DNA of 64,000 nucleotides, taken from assembly GCA_964523575.1 (NCBI GenBank), contig CAZGAV010000003.1, positions 50,270 to 114,269 of the forward strand, in the 5' to 3' direction. Under the pieces are notes generated by a model. The model made no database searches. It saw only the letters and a program-made list of their open reading frames with translations, and was not told the origin of the DNA. A program made the position numbers and the translations under genes. This document shows, piece by piece, positions 16,449-23,868 of this stretch (its first letter is position 1; each line of letters opens with the position of its first letter). The DNA comes from DAOUTW01 sp964523575 (lineage in GTDB: Bacteria; Zixibacteria; MSB-5A5; GN15; JAAZOE01).

Positions 16449-17332
16449 ACTAATGATTTGAATACCATTTTATAATCATCGATGCTCCGCAGGGGAATCG
16501 CGCCATAACCGGCCAGTTTTTCATAATGCGGGTTATGCTGTCCGATCATGACAAACAGGAGTTTGCCGAGTTCATGACAACCCATGGCGGCGTCGAGTGT
16601 TCCGGTTGACTCCGGGGATACCTCCCCGATAACGACCGCATGCGAAAGACCGATAATCAGGCGATTGCGCGCCATCAGGCGTCCGCTGTTGACCGGGGTA
16701 TCTGGAAGATACTCGCTTATCAGGGCCCCCTTCCGGACAATTTCATTGGCCATCAATTCATTTTCGGCCGGATGTATGCGATTGACCCCGCAGGGCAAAA
16801 CGCCATAGGTCCGGCCGTTTTCCTTAAGAGCTCCCAGATGGCCGGCGGTATCGATGCCGCGCGCCATTCCGCCGACAATCCCGATCCCCTCCCTAGCCAT
16901 GTGCCGGGAGAATTCAACGGCGTCGGCAATTCCCTCAACCGAAACATTTTGCGATCCGATAACGGCGACTCGTTTTTCACCGAAGGGAAACAAATTCCCC
17001 TTATAGAATAGAAGCAGAGGAGGATCGTTGAGTTCCTGCAAAACCTCCGGGTAATCCTGGTCGAGCCGGGTGACAACCTTCGTGTCAAAAGCCTTCAGGT
17101 TATCGATTATTTCCTCGGCCCGATCGAGATTCGTATGAGCCTCGGCCAGCGCCTGCGACCTCTTGGGGCCGATGCCGGGAAATTCGCTGAATTCGTCCTC
17201 CTCGGCCTGCAGAATTTCACCTACCGACTTAAAAACGGCCATAAGCAGGCTGAAAGTGCGAGGCCCAACCTGGCCGGTCATTTTGAGCGCCAGAATCTGG
17301 GCCGCCAGCGAATATTTTCCTGGATCTATCAT
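16445..17332 (-). CDS. dprA: DNA-processing protein DprA/Smf
   Basis: DprA binds incoming single-stranded DNA and loads RecA during transformation. The 295-residue product has an N-terminal helix-hairpin-helix region (FPGIGPKRSQAL) and the Rossmann-like DprA domain: VAVIGSQNVS, GIVGGMARGIDTAGHLGAL and ARNRLIIGLSHAVVIGEVSP. It lacks the extra C-terminal winged-helix domain of longer homologues, similar to the short streptococcal form. The ATG has no ribosome site, and a promoter places transcription start 0-5 bases before it. First gene of the operon; divergent from the TPR lipoprotein. Confidence 0.92.
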   Translation of the reverse strand: MIDPGKYSLAAQILALKMTGQVGPRTFSLLMAVFKSVGEILQAEEDEFSEFPGIGPKRSQALAEAHTNLDRAEEIIDNLKAFDTKVVTRLDQDYPEVLQELNDPPLLLFYKGNLFPFGEKRVAVIGSQNVSVEGIADAVEFSRHMAREGIGIVGGMARGIDTAGHLGALKENGRTYGVLPCGVNRIHPAENELMANEIVRKGALISEYLPDTPVNSGRLMARNRLIIGLSHAVVIGEVSPESTGTLDAAMGCHELGKLLFVMIGQHNPHYEKLAGYGAIPLRSIDDYKMVFKSLV

Positions 17333-17343
17333 AGCGCTAATCT

Positions 17344-17373
17344 ACTATAACAACCGGAACATGGCAACGTCAA
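17344..17373 (-). promoter_or_regulatory. dprA promoter, nearly leaderless
   Basis: On the minus strand TTGACG (17373-17368), an 18-base spacer and TATAGT (17349-17344). An overlapping alternative, TTGCCA-17-TAGATT, sets transcription start exactly at the ATG. Either choice leaves at most five bases of leader before ATG 17332. Confidence 0.6.
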
Positions 17374-17432
17374 AAGGCCGCCCTTGAGGGCAACGCGATG
17401 GCTGGAATTACTTGCGGCGCCGAATAGAATTG

Positions 17433-17460
17433 TTGCCGACCGGAGGCTTTTTTGTATATT
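17433..17460 (+). promoter_or_regulatory. Promoter of the TPR lipoprotein, leaderless
   Basis: TTGCCG (17433-17438), a 16-base spacer and TATATT (17455-17460). The expected start six bases after the -10 box coincides with ATG 17467. Confidence 0.55.
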
Positions 17461-17466
17461 AGCTCT

Positions 17467-18306
17467 ATGCGAACGATATCGATATCACTAATCTGCGCCG
17501 CCATTCTACTCGCCCTTGCGGCCTGCAGCACCAAAATGTCTCCTGAAACCAGACTGACGAAGCTGCGCGATCTGGTTGAGGATCAGAAGTTTAACGACGC
17601 TCTCGAACAGGTGCATATCCTTCGGCCCGAAATCCCAACCGATTCGGCTTTTCTCATGCTGGCGGGAAGAACCTATCTGGGCCTGAATATGATCGACAGC
17701 GCCCACGCCTGCGCCAGGCAATATGCGGTTCTTTATCCTAGCCGCCTCGAGGGGTACCGCTTTTTATATCACACCGGCGAATTATTGCAGGATTACGACG
17801 CCCAGATCTGGTGTGTCAGCCAGATGGGTTATCTTGAAAACAACCGCCGCAAATACCATGAAGATATCGCCCGGCTGAATTTCCTTCGGGGCGAATACGG
17901 GCAGGCGATGCGGACCTGTAATCAGATTTTCGAATACGAACCGAATAACCCCCAGGCGCTTTTCATCATGGCCAATAGCCTGGCGACCATCGGCAAAACC
18001 GACAGCGCCATCGTCATCATGGAAAAGCTCAATAAGCAGTCTCCCGACCGGGTTGAAGTCCTGTCCAATCTGGCCTCATTTCTGGCTGATAAAAAAGACT
18101 ACAAAGAAGCGGCGGTACATTTTAAACGCCTCATCACTCTTTATCCCGATTACATCCCGGGGTGGTTCGGGCTGGGCAATGTACTGGTTACCATGGGCGA
18201 CACCACCGGTGCTATCGACGCTTACGGGCAGGTCTATTCCCGCGATTCGACTTTTCTCGGGGTTGATTCCATCCTGCATGAACTGCAACCGTTCCGGATA
18301 AAGTAA
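17467..18306 (+). CDS. TPR-repeat lipoprotein
   Basis: A 279-residue lipoprotein with signal sequence and lipobox LAAC at about residues 17-20, followed by tetratricopeptide repeats (for example GRTYLGLNMIDSAHACARQY, NSLATIGKTDSAIVIMEKL, GLGNVLVTMGDTTGAIDAY). TPR lipoproteins usually scaffold envelope complexes. Two starts compete: ATG 17467, which coincides with the predicted transcription start, and TTG 17452, which has GGAGG five bases upstream. The promoter's -10 box (17455-17460) overlaps the TTG start region, so I prefer ATG 17467. Partner unknown. Confidence 0.85.
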   Translation: MRTISISLICAAILLALAACSTKMSPETRLTKLRDLVEDQKFNDALEQVHILRPEIPTDSAFLMLAGRTYLGLNMIDSAHACARQYAVLYPSRLEGYRFLYHTGELLQDYDAQIWCVSQMGYLENNRRKYHEDIARLNFLRGEYGQAMRTCNQIFEYEPNNPQALFIMANSLATIGKTDSAIVIMEKLNKQSPDRVEVLSNLASFLADKKDYKEAAVHFKRLITLYPDYIPGWFGLGNVLVTMGDTTGAIDAYGQVYSRDSTFLGVDSILHELQPFRIK

Positions 18307-18354
18307 TCCGAGGACGGTTCAGAAGTTTGACTCTTGGAGATTCTTGATTAATTG

Positions 18355-18391
18355 TGCCGACCCCGGTACCGTTAGCGGACCGGAGTCGGCA
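18355..18391. terminator. Long hairpin between convergent lipoprotein genes
   Basis: TGCCGAC and following bases (18355-18371) pair with 18376-18391, with small internal loops and a TTAG loop. On the plus strand ATTTAT follows, giving a weak T-tract; the minus-strand side has only AATTAAT. Probably the shared terminator. Confidence 0.5.
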
Positions 18392-18403
18392 TTTATATGA
18401 AAA

Positions 18404-19477
18404 TCAGGGTCTATCGGACATACATCGCTCACCCACGCACCATTGACCCGCGAAATAACCCCCGGGTCGGGGTGATCCCATCATGAAATGACCTTTAAGG
18501 ATACCGATCGCCTGGCGGTCGCCGTCAAAGATCCGGCCCTTGAAGACACCGCCTCGCGGCGGACAATCACCCGACGCACAGACGGACATATCCCACCAAT
18601 TGCCTTTGACAAAGCCCTCGAAACGGCCGGAAGTATCGACATATTTACCGAGGAAAAAACTATTCCCGGTGGAATCGATACCCCATTCGCCCATGATCGT
18701 TCCGATCAGACGGCCGCGGCTGGACATCCAGCGACCATAGAATATCCCCTGGCCGTCATCATCCCGGCCCCAATAACCGGCCAGAATACCGTGGGTCGGC
18801 CGTTCAGCTTTCGGCTCGCATAGAACCGACTGGAACATAATGCTATTACCGGGTCCGACTTCAATCAGCGTATCCAGCGATTCCAGATCATACACGGTGA
18901 AATTGATATCCAGTTGCTCGGAATGGTAGCTGACGGTGACGACATCATCGGTAATCGAGGGGGGCACATAAAGGCGGGTCGCGATGCCGTCAACACCGAT
19001 CGATGTGAACGAGACCCAGTTTAATTCTTCGGGGATATAAAACCCGCCCTGATCGTAGCGAGGGAGGAGAGAATCCTGACCCGGCTCGAATTTTATCAGG
19101 TGGGTGACGACGATAGCGCCGCGGGAAATAGTCAGGTTGCCCGACCAATCGGTCAACTCCGTTATGCCGGTATCGCGGGGGAGATTCCCCCAGACCATGC
19201 GAAAGCAGTAAATGGCGGTACTGCCGTCGTTTTCGATGCTGTCAACCAAAGGCGACAGGGCCACCGGATCCTGATAAACCGTTTCCTCGGTCTCATTCAG
19301 TGACTCGTTCAGCGCCGGATCGCCGAAATCGGCGCCCGGTTCATCGGTGGCGGTATAGGGCCCAAAATCCTCAAGGCTGGAGGTATCGGTTTTGGCCGGT
19401 TCGGTCGAGGTGGAACATCCGGCGAGCACGATTCCCAGCCCGGCCAAAAGCGCCATAAGTAAAAAATATCTTTTCAT
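18404..19477 (-). CDS. Lipoprotein with repeated glycine-aromatic motifs
   Basis: A 357-residue lipoprotein. ATG 19477 is chosen because AAGGAG lies eight bases upstream and it yields a signal with lipobox LAGC. The first two thirds are unrecognised. The last ~110 residues carry repeated short strands of the type G-x-(F/L/W)-x-G-x-(W/Y/F), such as GILAGYWG, GIFYGRW, GTIMGEWG, GFVKGNWW, GVFKGRIFD, GILKGHF and GYFAGQW. This resembles a beta-repeat that may bind other surface components. Transcribed alone. Confidence 0.8.
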   Translation of the reverse strand: MKRYFLLMALLAGLGIVLAGCSTSTEPAKTDTSSLEDFGPYTATDEPGADFGDPALNESLNETEETVYQDPVALSPLVDSIENDGSTAIYCFRMVWGNLPRDTGITELTDWSGNLTISRGAIVVTHLIKFEPGQDSLLPRYDQGGFYIPEELNWVSFTSIGVDGIATRLYVPPSITDDVVTVSYHSEQLDINFTVYDLESLDTLIEVGPGNSIMFQSVLCEPKAERPTHGILAGYWGRDDDGQGIFYGRWMSSRGRLIGTIMGEWGIDSTGNSFFLGKYVDTSGRFEGFVKGNWWDMSVCASGDCPPRGGVFKGRIFDGDRQAIGILKGHFMMGSPRPGGYFAGQWCVGERCMSDRP

Positions 19478-19938
19478 GACAGATGGCTCCTTGTTACTTC
19501 TGGGTTTGACAATATTGCTGGCAAAAATAACCAACAAACCGCATGCCGGAACCGGCGGAGGCCATTTTGACATTGCACTACAACATGTTATGAATTTGTT
19601 AGTAATCTCGCAAGCGATAATTTTGTACCCTCCGGTACATTTTGAATGGGGTGTGAACCTTGTGGAGCAAAAGGCCGTGCGAACCGCCAAAGGCACGGCC
19701 ATATGCGAAAGCCATAAGGAACAATACCCCTCCAGGTTTGTTATGGACAATAGTTGCGACATTTACGGCCGGGTGGGATTTGGATCGGCACCAAATACCG
19801 TACGGATTGACTTCCCGAAAAGCGACCGATATTCCAATCGAAAAACAACTGAAAAAGGCGCTTGGCATCGCCCGCCCGCCCGTATATATTACGGTCAATT
19901 CAAAAAACGCGACTCAGGATAGTAAGGAGAAGTCTGCC
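19478..19938. other. Intergenic region, 461 bases
   Basis: Divergent spacer between the lipoprotein at 18404 and the rubrerythrin-like gene. It contains the 19862-19890 promoter. A second motif, TTGACA (19573-19578) followed after 16 bases by TATGAA, could be a plus-strand promoter, but no convincing gene follows it. Short open frames here lack ribosome sites and family resemblance. Confidence 0.6.
19862..19890 (+). promoter_or_regulatory. Promoter of the rubrerythrin-like gene
   Basis: TTGGCA (19862-19867), a 17-base spacer and TATATT (19885-19890). The predicted start near 19897 leaves about 42 bases of leader before ATG 19939, including AAGGAG. Confidence 0.65.
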
Positions 19939-20433
19939 ATGAATGCCTTTGAATATGCCATGCAAATGGAACTGGACGGCAAGAAGTATTACGAGGAGCA
20001 GGCCGCGGCCATGTCCAAATCCGTCCTGAAGACTATTTATGAGGAACTGGCCGGCGACGAACAACGCCATTACAATATTTTCAAATCCATGTCTGAGGGA
20101 AAAACGGGCGATTTCGATGCCGCCTTCAAGACCAATATTTTGAGCACCACCAAGAATGTCTTCCAGCAACTCAAGGATAGCAACGAGTTTGTCGGCGAAT
20201 TTCCAGCCGATGTTAAGGAAGCCTGGGTGAAAGCCCGCGCTATCGAGGATAAATCCGAAAAGTTTTATCGCGAGCAGGCCCAGAAAGCCGAGAAGGACGA
20301 TGAGAAGGAAATCTGGATGAAGATCGCCAACGAGGAGCATAAACACTGGGTGGCGCTGGATAATGTCATCCAGTATATCAATCGGCCCAACCAGTGGCTG
20401 GAAAACGCCGAATGGACCCAGATCGAAGAATAG
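19939..20433 (+). CDS. Rubrerythrin-like ferritin-fold di-iron protein
   Basis: A 164-residue protein of the ferritin-like superfamily without the rubredoxin domain of full rubrerythrins. Four helices carry the di-iron ligands: an early Glu in YAMQMELDGKKYYEE, the ExxH of GDEQRHYNIF, a Glu in ARAIEDKSEKFY, and NEEHKHW. Members reduce peroxide or protect anaerobic enzymes. ATG 19939 follows AAGGAG; an in-frame extension to 19660 lacks a ribosome site, precedes the promoter and is rejected. It has its own promoter and terminator. Confidence 0.9.
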   Translation: MNAFEYAMQMELDGKKYYEEQAAAMSKSVLKTIYEELAGDEQRHYNIFKSMSEGKTGDFDAAFKTNILSTTKNVFQQLKDSNEFVGEFPADVKEAWVKARAIEDKSEKFYREQAQKAEKDDEKEIWMKIANEEHKHWVALDNVIQYINRPNQWLENAEWTQIEE

Positions 20434-20457
20434 AATTTTTCTTATATGGATAATCGA

Positions 20458-20483
20458 AACCCCGCCCAATGGCGGGGTTTTTT
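20458..20483 (+). terminator. Intrinsic terminator after the rubrerythrin-like gene
   Basis: AACCCCGCC (20458-20466) and GGCGGGGTT (20471-20479) form a nine-bp stem with a four-base loop, and the T-tract runs to 20483. It also lies at the end of the converging MscS gene. Confidence 0.9.
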
Positions 20484-20547
20484 ATTGACCGTTATTTCGA
20501 CGGAATCAATTAGCCACAAGACTAATCGAAATTCCATGCCCGTGAAA

Positions 20548-21513
20548 TCAGGAGGCTGACCGGTCGGCGTGGTTGTCTTCTCCCGGGGGCAACGGCGGTT
20601 TGGCTCGCGCGCCAGGTTTGCCTTCGACCACATTGTCGTAAAAGCGCTGAGTGGGGTAAGCAAAGTCGATATTATCGCAGGCGGCAAAAGCCGTGAGGAT
20701 ATCTTCCCACATTGACTGTTCGGTTCCCCGGCGATTGCGCGGTTCGCACAGGTAACGAATCGTCAGCATGATGCCGCTTCCCTTGACCGAGGTATAAACT
20801 GTCGGCGTCAGGGTTTTGTAAAAAATCATCAGTCGGGCCGAGGCTTCCCGGACTTTCTGCTCGGCCGCCGCCGTCAGGTGTTCGGAATGCCGGGTCGCGA
20901 TTTCCAGAAGAATTTTTTTGGCCTTCTGCCAGTCGCTTTCGTAGGTCACCAGCACCGCTATTTCATCCCACAAAAAACGGAAACCCTTGCTGTAATTGGC
21001 CAGCATCTCGGTGAATACCTTACCGTTGGGAATCTGGATCACCCGCCCGGTCGATTGATCGGCGTCCACCCAGTTGCCGATCTCCATCAGCGTAAACTGG
21101 AACAGTCTAAGATCGATAACGTCGCCGCGATAAGAACCAATTTCCACCCGGTCGCCGACCGTGAAGGGGCGACGCCAGATGATAAACAACCAGGCGGCCA
21201 TGTTAACTAGGGGATCTTTGAGAGCAATGGCAATACCGGCCGAAACCAGCCCCAAATAGGTGGTCAACGATTGAAAGCCGACGAACCAGATCCGACCCAG
21301 TATCAGGATGCCGAGGATCGAAACGACATAGGAGGTACTCTTGCGCCAGGTGTAGCGGATACGGACGTCACCGGTCCGGCGATACACAAATTTGAGTATG
21401 ATATATTTCAGTATGATCAGGACCAGAATAACCGCCAGGGAAGCGATTAATTTGCTGATCAGGTCATGATTCTGTTTGAAAAAGTCGCTGAAATAATTGG
21501 CTTCGGTTGACAT
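20548..21513 (-). CDS. MscS-family small-conductance mechanosensitive channel
   Basis: A 321-residue inner-membrane channel that opens on membrane tension to release solutes. Three N-terminal hydrophobic segments (residues ~20-110) end in the pore helix and cytoplasmic beta domain: GLVSAGIAIALKDPLVNMAA and RRPFTVGDRVEIGSYRGDV. The C-terminal domain is shortened and ends in a proline-rich, charged tail. ATG 21513 is preferred because GAGGAG precedes it at normal spacing; two GTG codons just upstream are closer to that site. Single-gene unit. Confidence 0.92.
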   Translation of the reverse strand: MSTEANYFSDFFKQNHDLISKLIASLAVILVLIILKYIILKFVYRRTGDVRIRYTWRKSTSYVVSILGILILGRIWFVGFQSLTTYLGLVSAGIAIALKDPLVNMAAWLFIIWRRPFTVGDRVEIGSYRGDVIDLRLFQFTLMEIGNWVDADQSTGRVIQIPNGKVFTEMLANYSKGFRFLWDEIAVLVTYESDWQKAKKILLEIATRHSEHLTAAAEQKVREASARLMIFYKTLTPTVYTSVKGSGIMLTIRYLCEPRNRRGTEQSMWEDILTAFAACDNIDFAYPTQRFYDNVVEGKPGARAKPPLPPGEDNHADRSAS

Positions 21514-22064
21514 CACCACTCCTCTTCGTCTCTAACCTATACGAAAAGGGGCCAAATTGCAAAATTAAAATCATAGTCCGCACACACAGATAAAAGGCTG
21601 CCAAAACAAAACGGCCGGGAACAGATTTCGCGGCCTCTCCTGTAGATTGTACATTCGGCAAACGCGCCGCCGCGTCTAGCATAGCAATCATCGGCGACTA
21701 GAATCAATCGGTACCGTCTATCCGATAAAATCACCGGTGCCTCTGCGAAAAATGGCTTGACAATGCGCCAGCCGATCACTATACTTGTTACGCATCGAAG
21801 TTTTGTAATTCTAAATATCATCTTGTCGACATCAGAATTCACCGATCAGGACTATAAGTCAGTCGAAGCGACCGGGTAGTGAATCAGGCATAAAGCTGAC
21901 GCGGGTCTGAGGATAGCACCAGGATGGGGTTATTTCAGGCAACTTGGCATCAGGTTTCACCCCTTCCGGGGACGCAATGCGGCGATGATCGAGCACATTT
22001 TAAATAATCCGGGGGTTTTCGAACCGCCGATAATGCAGAATTTCGTTGGAAGGAGAAACCAATC
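21514..22064. other. Intergenic region with long leader, 551 bases
   Basis: Between the MscS gene and the C25-like gene. It contains a near-consensus plus-strand promoter at 21757-21785 whose transcript would run about 270 bases before ATG 22065. The only small open frame with an ATG in this leader (21922-22005, about 27 codons) has no ribosome site. A minus-strand frame at 21537-21842 has odd composition and no recognisable features. No known riboswitch was recognised. Confidence 0.6.
21757..21785 (+). promoter_or_regulatory. Near-consensus promoter upstream of the C25-like gene
   Basis: TTGACA (21757-21762), a 17-base spacer and TATACT (21780-21785). The transcription start would be near 21792, leaving a 5' leader of about 270 bases. 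Confidence 0.65.
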
Positions 22065-23747
22065 ATGAATGATTCAAAAGAGTGGCAGGAGAGGCTAATC
22101 AATGCCAAGAACAAGAAATTGTCCCCCGGCCGTAACATCCGTTCGGATACGGTCGGTGATCGGACCATTTTCAATGTTCACGCGCAACGGGGCGAATATA
22201 AACTGGCGCAGGCATACGCCAGTGTTCGCAATCTCGACTTCATAGTCGAGCAGGACCGAAAACTGAAACTTCAGACCTTCAAAGAATACGGGGACTGGCT
22301 GAAAAAAATGAAATGGCCGCTCAAAATCAAGTTCCTCGAAAAACCTCGACCCAAGTTCCCTGCCGATGAGAAATATCGGGACAATCAGTCCAAGATTCAT
22401 TATTCGCGGGGCGAAATGCTGGTGCTGGTTGCCAATAGTATTTACGCGGCGATTGCCGCCAGCATCGACCAGTATGTGCTGGATGTCGCCCGGGACGGTT
22501 ACTGGGCCAGAGTGTTCGTTGTCCTTGGAGGCCAGCCATCTGAGATCAGAAACTTCATCCACAAGGAGCGACCGGTGGGAGCCCTTCTCGTCGGCGCCAT
22601 TCCGGCGCCATGGTATGAACTCGATGACGATTTCCACGGCGTTCATTCGGAATTCCCCTGCGATCTCTACTACATGGACACCGATGGAGTCTGGACCGAT
22701 CCCGATAATGATGGCAAATTCAGCGGTCATGACGGGAATGTGAATCCGGAAATTTGGATCGGCCGTATCTGGTCCCCGACCTCCGGCGGCAATGACGTCA
22801 AATTGATCAACGATTATTTCGCCCGCAACCATAAATTCCGGACAGGGCAGCTGGGGCATGCCCGATCGGCTCTGGCCTATGTCGACGATGATTGGCAGGG
22901 GTTCGATGATTGCGAGTTCGATCAACTCTTCCCCACCTCGCTCATCACCAAGTATACCAATCCGGTTATCACCGACGCCGACCTGTATAAAGCGGAAGTC
23001 AACAGTATGCGGTCATGGGTTCAACTATGCGCTCATTCCAGCCCCCACAGCCATGCTTTCAAAGTCGGTAACACGAATGAACATATCAATACCGCCTACT
23101 TCCGCGATGTAAATCCGCCCAATTCCCATTTCTATAACCTCTTCTGCTGCGGGCCGGGGCGATACACCGAGGACGATTACCTGGCCGGCTGGTATATCTT
23201 CGATAAACCCGGCCACGGAACCAACTGCGGTCTGACCGCCGTCGCCAGCTCCAAATCGGGATCGATGCTGTGGTTTGCCGATTTTTACCGTCCTCTGGGT
23301 CAGGGCAAAGTCATCGGCGATGCCTTCGTCGAATGGTGGAAAGCGCGAGGCCCCAATCACGAGTTGGATGAAATCCGATGGCATTACGGACTGGCCCTTC
23401 TTGGAGATCCGACATTATCTTGGTGGAAAGGAGCCGTCCCCCGACCGGAACAGCCCGAGGACGGCGATACTTTCGACCAATTCCCGAGAAAAATGGAATT
23501 CCGGTGGGATCCGGTCAATATCCCGGGCGCCATTTACACCGTTGAGATCGACGCCTTTGGTGCCATCAACGTCGGAAACTGGGCGGAGGCGACGGGACAA
23601 TCATTTGCCGTTTATCACAATATAGCCGGCATCACGCATCAACACAATTTCGTCGGCATGCAGCGAGGCCGGTGGCGGGTCAGAGCCAAGATTGGCGGGC
23701 AATTCTGTTCATGGTCGCCCTGGTCATATTTCAAATACACCGTCTGA
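22065..23747 (+). CDS. Gingipain-like (peptidase C25-type) protein with C-terminal fibronectin-like domain
   Basis: A 560-residue protein resembling peptidase C25 (caspase-hemoglobinase fold). Supporting pieces are IGRIWSP, a His loop WVQLCAHSSPHSHAF (His324), the Cys loop FYNLFCCGPGRYTED (Cys361/362; CGPG fits the family's C-x-x-G), and the late segment WHYGLALLGDPTLSWW, a common C25 ending. After that, residues ~465-560 look like a fibronectin type III-like domain (FRWDPVNIPGAIYTVEIDA). AAGGAG precedes the ATG. Oddly, the N-terminus is charged and has no signal peptide, although most C25 proteins are secreted. Whether it is an active protease is unproven. Confidence 0.72.
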   Translation: MNDSKEWQERLINAKNKKLSPGRNIRSDTVGDRTIFNVHAQRGEYKLAQAYASVRNLDFIVEQDRKLKLQTFKEYGDWLKKMKWPLKIKFLEKPRPKFPADEKYRDNQSKIHYSRGEMLVLVANSIYAAIAASIDQYVLDVARDGYWARVFVVLGGQPSEIRNFIHKERPVGALLVGAIPAPWYELDDDFHGVHSEFPCDLYYMDTDGVWTDPDNDGKFSGHDGNVNPEIWIGRIWSPTSGGNDVKLINDYFARNHKFRTGQLGHARSALAYVDDDWQGFDDCEFDQLFPTSLITKYTNPVITDADLYKAEVNSMRSWVQLCAHSSPHSHAFKVGNTNEHINTAYFRDVNPPNSHFYNLFCCGPGRYTEDDYLAGWYIFDKPGHGTNCGLTAVASSKSGSMLWFADFYRPLGQGKVIGDAFVEWWKARGPNHELDEIRWHYGLALLGDPTLSWWKGAVPRPEQPEDGDTFDQFPRKMEFRWDPVNIPGAIYTVEIDAFGAINVGNWAEATGQSFAVYHNIAGITHQHNFVGMQRGRWRVRAKIGGQFCSWSPWSYFKYTV

Positions 23748-23837
23748 ACCGAAGGCTGTGTAAGCAGACATAACTGAATAATGTTTCGGTGGCAGGGGCA
23801 CGGCGCAGTAAGCGTTTTCGTTGAAGACAGTCTCGGA

Positions 23838-23862
23838 GGGCAGGATCGCAAGGATCCTGCCC
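23838..23862. repeat. Perfect 10-bp palindromic hairpin between convergent genes
   Basis: GGGCAGGATC (23838-23847) and GATCCTGCCC (23853-23862) form a perfect stem with a five-base loop. No T-tract follows on either strand, so it is not a standard terminator. It lies 7 bases from the glyS stop and may be a dispersed palindromic element. Confidence 0.45.
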
Positions 23863-23868
23863 ACCTGA

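Noticed and set aside
19660..19938. N-terminal extension of the rubrerythrin-like gene
   Set aside because: The extension has no ribosome site, precedes the promoter at 19862-19890 and is unlike ferritin sequences; AAGGAG fits ATG 19939.
21537..21842. 101-codon minus-strand frame in the MscS/C25 spacer
   Set aside because: No ribosome site, odd composition and it overlaps the strong plus-strand promoter.
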